Assembly: GCA_050176585.1 (NCBI GenBank)
Contig: JBFXHX010000033.1
Span: 1-43,692 of the forward strand
From: CAYYWP01 sp050176585
GTDB taxonomy: Bacteria; Desulfobacterota; Binatia; HRBIN30; CADEER01
DNA: 43,692 nucleotides
Direction: 5' to 3'
Numbering within the stretch: the stretch's first letter is position 1; the number at the start of each line of letters is the position of its first letter. The notes under the pieces were generated by a model. It had not been told where the DNA came from and searched no databases. It worked only from the letters and a program-made list of their open reading frames with translations. Positions 38,904 through 43,692 of this stretch are shown here, piece after piece. The translations under genes and the position numbers were made by a program.

Positions 38904-41267
38904 ATGCCGAGAAAACACGTCTGTGTCTGGCGAAACGCGCGCGTGGATTCGCCGCTTTGTTCGGGCCGTCTGATGCGAGCCTGGCCGCTCGCGCTCGCGG
39001 CACTCGTGCAGGCGCCGGCTGCCGGCGCGGTGCCCTGGGATGTCGGCGCCGTGTCGCAAGCGGGCCAAGAGACGTACTACTACCGCACCGCGAATGCCTC
39101 GCGGCTCGGTTTTCCCCTGGCCACCGGGGACGTGAACGGCGATGCCCGCGCAGACGTGATCCTCACGCCGATGAACGCCGACAGCGGCCCCAACCGCGAG
39201 CGCGCCAGCGCCGGCGAGGCCATCATCGTGCTCAGCGACGGCATCATCGCCGGCGAGCGCGACCTGGCGGCACTCGACCCCGCGGCCTTACCGGGCGACA
39301 TCGTGTTGATCTACGGCGCCGATCCGATCGACAATCTCGGCACCGAGGTCGCCTCCGCCGATCTCGACGGCGACGGCTTTGCCGAGGCGATCATCGGCGC
39401 GCAATACGGCGACGGCGTGAACAACCAGCGCGCGAACTCTGGCGAGGTGGCGATCATCTGGGGCGGCGCCGAAGTGGGCGGACAGGTGATTGACCTGGCG
39501 AACCCGCCAGCCGGCGCGGTGACGCTGGTGGTGGGCGCCGAAGCCGGTGATCGGCTCGGCGTTTGGGTGAGCGCGAGCGATTTCGACGGCGATGGGATCG
39601 CTGACGCGATCTTCGGCGCCGACCAGGGAAATGGCCCGCCTGGCCAGCCGCGCACGCATTCGGGCGAAACGTACGTGCTGTACGGCGGCGCAGCGCTCCG
39701 CGCACGCACGATCGTGGATCTCTCGGCGCCCGGGTTGCCGGTGACGGTGATCTACGGCATCGACGTGGAGGACCACAGCGGCTCGACCGTGCGCGGGGTG
39801 GACATCGATCGCGACGGAGTCGGCGACGTGCTGATCGGGGCGGGCCTGAATCGCCTCTCGGCCGCGAGCGATCCGACGGGCGGATTGACCGCGCACGGCA
39901 CCGCCGGCGGGGACGGCCCGGCAAACGACTGCGATCCGGTCGGGCTGAACTGCAACGCAGGAGAGGCCTACATCGTGTACGGAAGCGCGGGGCAGCGCCC
40001 TGCCAGCCTGGACCTGGTCACGCCGGCGGCCTCGACCGCGATCATCTATGGGATCGATCCCGGCGATACGTACGGCGAAGAACTGTTCGGGGGGGATTTC
40101 AACGGCGATGGGTGGGGCGATCTGGCGATCGGGGCGCTAACCGCCGATGGGCCGAACAACGACCGCAGCGCGGCGGGGGAGCTGGCGCTGATTCTGGGCG
40201 ATCCGAGCGGACTGCGCGGGGCGCGGATCGATCTCGCGCAGCCGCCGGCCAATGTCAGCCGCATCTTCGGCGCACGGCCCTCCGCGATCGGCGGCGATAC
40301 CGCGACGCTGTTGGACCTCGACATCGATGGCAAAGACGATCTGGTCGTCGCCAGCCCGAATGACCGGGTGAACGCCTCGCCGACCGACATCCGGGTGGGC
40401 GCGGGAACGGTGTTCATCTTCTTCGGCTCCGCGACCGCGCTGCCGGCGCAGCTCGACCTGGCGGCGGTCCCGGCCGCGCTGCCGCATCTGGTCGTGTACG
40501 GCGCGTCGGGTGGCGACCAGCTCGCCTACAGCATGTCGCTCGGGGACGTGAACGGCGATGGGCGGATCGATCCGATCCTGAACGCGATGGGCGCGGACGG
40601 TCGCGACGACCTGCTGCCCGTCGCCGGCGACGCATACGTGCTCGACGCCGTCGCCGTCAGCCAAGCCGCGGGGCGCGGTGGACCGACCCCGCCGGCGCCG
40701 TACGCGGTGAGCGGCGCGATCCGCTACTTCAGCGGCGATCGGCCGGTCGGCGCCGCGGCGATCGGCGCGAGCGGCGCGGACGTGCATCTGTATGCCACCG
40801 ATGCCGCGGGCGCGTACTCTGCGACATCACTTCCTCAGGGCACCTGGACGGTCACGCCGCGCAAATTGGGTGAGACCAATTTTGCGATCTCGGCGTTCGA
40901 CGCCGCGATTATCCTCCAGCACGTGTCCAACCCGGTCATGCAACCGTTCTCTCCACTGCAGCTCCTCGCCTGCGACGTCACCGCGAACGGCACCTGTAGC
41001 GCGCTGGATGCGACCCGCATCCTGCAATACGTGGCTGGCAATCCGGTGCCGTTCCAGGCGGCCACGGCCTGCGGCTCAGACTGGCTCTTCACGCCGGTGG
41101 CGGCGGCGGCCCCGAACCAGACGACACTCGGGCCCGCGCTGGCCAACGGTATTTGCCGCATGGCCCGGATCACCTACTCACCGTTGAGCGGGAGCGCGGT
41201 GGGCCAGGACCTGCAGGCGATTGTGATCGGCGACGTCACCGGCAACTGGACGCCATCCTCGCCGTGA
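38904..41267 (+). CDS. Secreted FG-GAP beta-propeller protein with dockerin-like end
   Basis: A 787-residue exported protein. A basic N-region precedes a signal core (RAWPLALAALVQAPAAGAVP). Seven FG-GAP/integrin-like repeats carry calcium loops: GDVNGDARAD, ADLDGDGFAE, SDFDGDGIAD, VDIDRDGVGD, GDFNGDGWGD, LDLDIDGKDD and GDVNGDGRID, enough for one seven-bladed propeller. A carboxypeptidase-regulatory-like domain follows (GAIRYFSGDRPVGAAAI, VHLYATDAAGAYSATSL), then a dockerin-like pair (FDAAIILQHV and LDATRILQYVAG). AGGAG 7 nt before ATG 38904 supports this start; ATG 38973 would shorten the N-region. Likely surface adhesion or matrix role; no PEP-CTERM or LPXTG anchor. Confidence 0.83.
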   Translation: MPRKHVCVWRNARVDSPLCSGRLMRAWPLALAALVQAPAAGAVPWDVGAVSQAGQETYYYRTANASRLGFPLATGDVNGDARADVILTPMNADSGPNRERASAGEAIIVLSDGIIAGERDLAALDPAALPGDIVLIYGADPIDNLGTEVASADLDGDGFAEAIIGAQYGDGVNNQRANSGEVAIIWGGAEVGGQVIDLANPPAGAVTLVVGAEAGDRLGVWVSASDFDGDGIADAIFGADQGNGPPGQPRTHSGETYVLYGGAALRARTIVDLSAPGLPVTVIYGIDVEDHSGSTVRGVDIDRDGVGDVLIGAGLNRLSAASDPTGGLTAHGTAGGDGPANDCDPVGLNCNAGEAYIVYGSAGQRPASLDLVTPAASTAIIYGIDPGDTYGEELFGGDFNGDGWGDLAIGALTADGPNNDRSAAGELALILGDPSGLRGARIDLAQPPANVSRIFGARPSAIGGDTATLLDLDIDGKDDLVVASPNDRVNASPTDIRVGAGTVFIFFGSATALPAQLDLAAVPAALPHLVVYGASGGDQLAYSMSLGDVNGDGRIDPILNAMGADGRDDLLPVAGDAYVLDAVAVSQAAGRGGPTPPAPYAVSGAIRYFSGDRPVGAAAIGASGADVHLYATDAAGAYSATSLPQGTWTVTPRKLGETNFAISAFDAAIILQHVSNPVMQPFSPLQLLACDVTANGTCSALDATRILQYVAGNPVPFQAATACGSDWLFTPVAAAAPNQTTLGPALANGICRMARITYSPLSGSAVGQDLQAIVIGDVTGNWTPSSP

Positions 41268-41421
41268 GCGCGGCGACATCCGCCGCCCCGGTGGCAGCCC
41301 GCCGAGCGCAAGCGCGCCTTTCGTCGCGGTCCGTCCGCTGGCAGCGCTGTACCGGAACGAATACCGTCTGATGTCGCTGGTCAGCGGCCGGGGCGGCGAA
41401 AGCGAGCCCGCAGCGGGCCGA

Positions 41422-42240
41422 TCAGCCCGCGAGGAGCGTGAATTCCTGCCACTCCAGCGGCGCGCGCGCGAATATCGCCGGCCAGTCGGCTCCCGCACCG
41501 GCCGGCTCGATGTAGCGCCCGCAGAACCTGAACCGCGCCGGGGTCTCGGCGAACGGATATGGCGAGAGCTCGTACACCCCGGGTTCCAGCGGTCGCAGCT
41601 TGATGGTGGCGTCCTCGCGCGCGTTCATCGGCACGTGGAGAAAGCTCGTCTCCTCGCGGGCGGCTTCGTGCACGCGGTTGAAGTAGAGCGCGAGTGTGTC
41701 GAAGAACTGCAGCTGCTTGTAGTTCTGGAACAGGTGCTCGGGCTCGATCCAGGCTGCCGTCTGTGGATCCTCGGCGAGCTTCGCCTTGAGCCGGTCCTGC
41801 CGCCGGAGCTCCCCGTTCAGCATGCGGTCGGCGAGATCGCGCTGTTCCGGCGGGATAGTGTCGATCAGGATCTTGTCGGACATACCGTAGCGGCCGTTGT
41901 ACAGCCCCCAGCTGTGCATGCTGGAAAGCAGGCCACAGTACGGATGACGCCGCTCGTTGAAGTCCGGCGACGCGGTGCTGGTGCGGGTGATGTCCTCGGG
42001 CGGTGTTTCGACCAGGTTGTACGGCAGCCCGGTGCGCGGGTCGGTCTTCGGAGTGGCGTCGAAGTCGGCCCAGCCGTTGTCGTGGTTCGCGACCAGGTAT
42101 ACCACGAGCTCGCGCGGCTCGACCGGCTCGAACCGGTCGTTGCCGAAGGCGCGCGCAAACTGGCCGCAGAGCGCCGTGTGCTCATCCATTCGCAACGCGA
42201 ACCGGCGGGAGGATCCCTCGGGTGCGGTCTGGATCATCAT
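41422..42240 (-). CDS. DUF3891 family protein
   Basis: A 272-residue cytoplasmic protein of the DUF3891 family: QTAPEGSSRRFALRMDEHTA, LVAHHDN-like VANHDNGWADFD, PYCGLLSSMHSWGLYNGR and FNRVHEAAREETSFLHVP. HD-like His/Asp residues (the NHDNGW region and a later SMHS) suggest a metal-dependent fold, but no activity is known. Start ATG 42240 (MMIQTAP); its 5' end is 25 nt from the divergent NTF2-like gene, so promoters must overlap coding sequence. Confidence 0.8.
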   Translation of the reverse strand: MMIQTAPEGSSRRFALRMDEHTALCGQFARAFGNDRFEPVEPRELVVYLVANHDNGWADFDATPKTDPRTGLPYNLVETPPEDITRTSTASPDFNERRHPYCGLLSSMHSWGLYNGRYGMSDKILIDTIPPEQRDLADRMLNGELRRQDRLKAKLAEDPQTAAWIEPEHLFQNYKQLQFFDTLALYFNRVHEAAREETSFLHVPMNAREDATIKLRPLEPGVYELSPYPFAETPARFRFCGRYIEPAGAGADWPAIFARAPLEWQEFTLLAG

Positions 42241-42265
42241 GGCCCTACTTTTATAGAAGACCCGT

Positions 42266-42643
42266 ATGCTGGCGGTCAATGATCCAGAAGTGGTGGCCGA
42301 GCTGACGGCCGTGTTCGAACACTACGAGCGGGCGCTGATCGCGAACGATTTCGACGCGCTCAAGGAGCTGTTCTGGAACAGCGAGCACACGCTGCGCTAC
42401 GGCGTGCGCGAGCTGCTGTACAGCCACGCCGAGATCGACGAGTTCCGGCGCGCCCGGGGTCCCCTCGATCAGCGGCGCACGCTCCGCAACACGCGCATCA
42501 CGACCTTCGGGCGCGATTTCGGCGTCGCCAACACGGAGTACATTCCGTTCGGGAAGGAAGCCATCGGGCGCCAGAGCCAGACTTGGGTGCGCATGCCGGA
42601 GGGCTGGCGGATCGTGAGCGCGCACGTGTCGGTGATGCCGTAA
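42266..42643 (+). CDS. NTF2-like protein, AtzH/HpxZ (DUF3225) family
   Basis: A 125-residue protein covering one NTF2/SnoaL-like cone fold: DPEVVAELTAVFEHYERALI, LKELFWNSEHTLRYGVRELL, ISDEF-like HAEIDEFRRARGP, TTFGRDFGVANTEYIPFG and GRQSQTWVRMPEGWRIVSAH. It matches the AtzH/HpxZ group linked to urea, oxalurate and cyanurate-derived amide metabolism in other bacteria. No amidohydrolase, purine or cyanurate gene is adjacent, so the substrate is unclear here. TATAGA at 42250 just upstream is a possible -10 box, implying a very short or absent leader. Confidence 0.82.
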   Translation: MLAVNDPEVVAELTAVFEHYERALIANDFDALKELFWNSEHTLRYGVRELLYSHAEIDEFRRARGPLDQRRTLRNTRITTFGRDFGVANTEYIPFGKEAIGRQSQTWVRMPEGWRIVSAHVSVMP

Positions 42644-42726
42644 TCGACCTGCACGGCAGAGCCGCGGAGATTCCGCGGCGAAATGGGCCGCCTGGCCTTG
42701 CTCGGTGTCTCTGCGCCGAATGGCTT

Positions 42727-43641
42727 TCATCCACACGTGTTCTCGCAGCCGGCCTCGCTGCAAGAGTCGCTCGTGAGCGGATTGCCGTCGTCGCAGTCGG
42801 CATCTATGCGGCAGGGATCGTGGGGACACGCGTTGTTCACGGCGTTGCGCACGGCGCGGATCAGGCAGTCGATGGCGATCCGGCGCGCCGGCGCATTCGG
42901 ACCGCAGTCGGCGTTGCAGAACGCCGCAATACAGGCCGGGCGTTCGGCCCCCCCGAGCGCCAGCGCAATACCGCCGACCAGCTCGTCGACGCGCACGGTG
43001 CCATCCGCGTTGCAATCGCCGCTGCAGATGGGGACGGCGCCGACGACCTCCAGCGTCCCGCGGCCGACTTCGATCTGCTCGCCGGAGCTGACGATCCGCA
43101 CACCGTGGCGGCCGAGGGCGGAGCCGATCGGCACCGCGAACAGCGCGCGAAACCCACCCGAGGTGTCGCCGGTGACCGTACCCACCTCGCTCTGATCGAG
43201 CAGTACCTGCGCCATCCGCCCCGAGTGCAGGGCGTAACAGCGGCCGCTCACCTCGACTAGGCCGCCGCCGCGCACGCGCGCGGGTTCGACGCGCGTGCGT
43301 TCCACCGGACAGCTCGACGTCTCGAAGCAGATGTCGAGCTCCCGGTCCGCGCCCCGCACGGATACCGGCACCGGGTCGTAGCAGTACAGACTCGGACTGC
43401 AGCCCGGGGCCACCACGACCGTGTAGTCGCCGTCGGGAACGTCATCGAAAGCGAACGTGCCATCCGCTGCAGTCGTCGTCACGCGCTCCAGCGGTTCGAG
43501 CACCACGACCGTTGCAGCCGCATCGCCCTCGCACGTGACGGTCTCCGCGACGTGCCCGGTGACCCGGTGCCCGATCGGCGCGCCTGCGGCGACGCCGGTA
43601 GTGAGCACGAGGACCGCTATGCAGATCATAGGCACGATCAT
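42727..43641 (-). CDS. Secreted protein with dockerin-like and DUF4215-like Cys-rich end
   Basis: A 304-residue exported protein. Signal peptide: IVPMICIAVLVLTTGVAAGA. A carboxypeptidase-regulatory-like beta domain follows (TVVVLEPLERVTTTAADGTF, DVPDGDYTVVVAPG), then a second beta domain. A calcium-loop segment ICSGDCNADGTVRVDELVGG and an AALGG-like helix are typical of Binatota/Deltaproteobacteria secreted proteins. The C-terminus is a Cys-rich CDDGNPLTSDSCSEAGCENT repeat (DUF4215-like). GGGAGG 8 nt before ATG 43641 fixes the start, rather than the ATG at 43662. Function is probably extracellular binding. Confidence 0.8.
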   Translation of the reverse strand: MIVPMICIAVLVLTTGVAAGAPIGHRVTGHVAETVTCEGDAAATVVVLEPLERVTTTAADGTFAFDDVPDGDYTVVVAPGCSPSLYCYDPVPVSVRGADRELDICFETSSCPVERTRVEPARVRGGGLVEVSGRCYALHSGRMAQVLLDQSEVGTVTGDTSGGFRALFAVPIGSALGRHGVRIVSSGEQIEVGRGTLEVVGAVPICSGDCNADGTVRVDELVGGIALALGGAERPACIAAFCNADCGPNAPARRIAIDCLIRAVRNAVNNACPHDPCRIDADCDDGNPLTSDSCSEAGCENTCG

Positions 43642-43692
43642 GCCGCTGCCTCCCAGACGCACACATTCTACATTGCGATCAGCAAATGCCAG

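Overview
The window is a GC-rich bacterial chromosome segment, roughly two-thirds G+C by eye, densely coded on both strands. Three things point to an uncultured Deltaproteobacteria-like lineage, possibly Candidatus Binatota (Desulfobacterota_B). One is the secreted protein at 42727-43641, with its GDCNADGTVRVDELV dockerin-like loop and a Cys-rich CDDGNPLTSDSC tail. The second is a secreted seven-repeat FG-GAP/dockerin protein. The third is an F420-dependent LLM-family oxidoreductase. This placement is inferred from protein style only; there is no rRNA or other phylogenetic marker here.

Layout. 19-1709: a metallophosphoesterase and a nucleotidyltransferase-fold protein. 1939-10154: an eight-gene operon whose genes almost all overlap by 4-13 nt. 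It encodes two nucleotide-sugar epimerases, an MDR dehydrogenase, a Gfo/Idh/MocA oxidoreductase, a GT4 glycosyltransferase, two CgeB-type glycosyltransferases and a dual-specificity phosphatase. 10171-17552: housekeeping and stress genes (Zn-ribbon, hemerythrin, TVP38 membrane protein, RecQ with an extra C-terminal domain, cold-shock-like protein, methyltransferase, F420 oxidoreductase, RGG-repeat protein). 17962-20747: a third CgeB glycosyltransferase, a sugar nucleotidyltransferase and a CelD-like acyltransferase. They converge on a minus-strand operon (20726-23783) of GT4, PIG-L deacetylase and phosphopentomutase. 24333-28846: a Gly/Gln/Tyr-rich BON protein, a DUF1003 membrane protein, topoisomerase IB and a small conserved protein. 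29629-31247: a methyltransferase and an unusual glycoside hydrolase. 31356-43641: Zn-alcohol dehydrogenase with an SRPBCC protein, a secreted protein, an SbmA/YddA-type ABC transporter, a malonate-decarboxylase beta/gamma-like protein, a decayed Nudix gene, secreted FG-GAP and dockerin proteins, DUF3891 and an NTF2-like protein.

The main proposal is that the three plus-strand carbohydrate units (1939-10154, 17962-20747, 29629-31247) form one dispersed glycan pathway. Each has a sigma-54 (RpoN)-type -24/-12 promoter just upstream, all of the form GGCAGC-N4-TTGCT; two copies are identical over 17 nt. The units together supply sugar activation, epimerisation, oxidoreduction, transfer, acylation, deacetylation, methylation and hydrolysis. 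No flippase, polymerase or initiating phosphoglycosyl transferase is visible. The hydrolase in the third unit appears to be a circularly permuted clan GH-A (beta/alpha)8 barrel: its acid/base NEP motif lies at residues 9-11 and the strands that normally precede it are at the C-terminus.

A second theme is stress and storage: hemerythrin, BON, DUF1003, topoisomerase IB, the SRPBCC/Zn-ADH pair and several Gly/Arg-rich disordered tails resemble general-stress gene sets.
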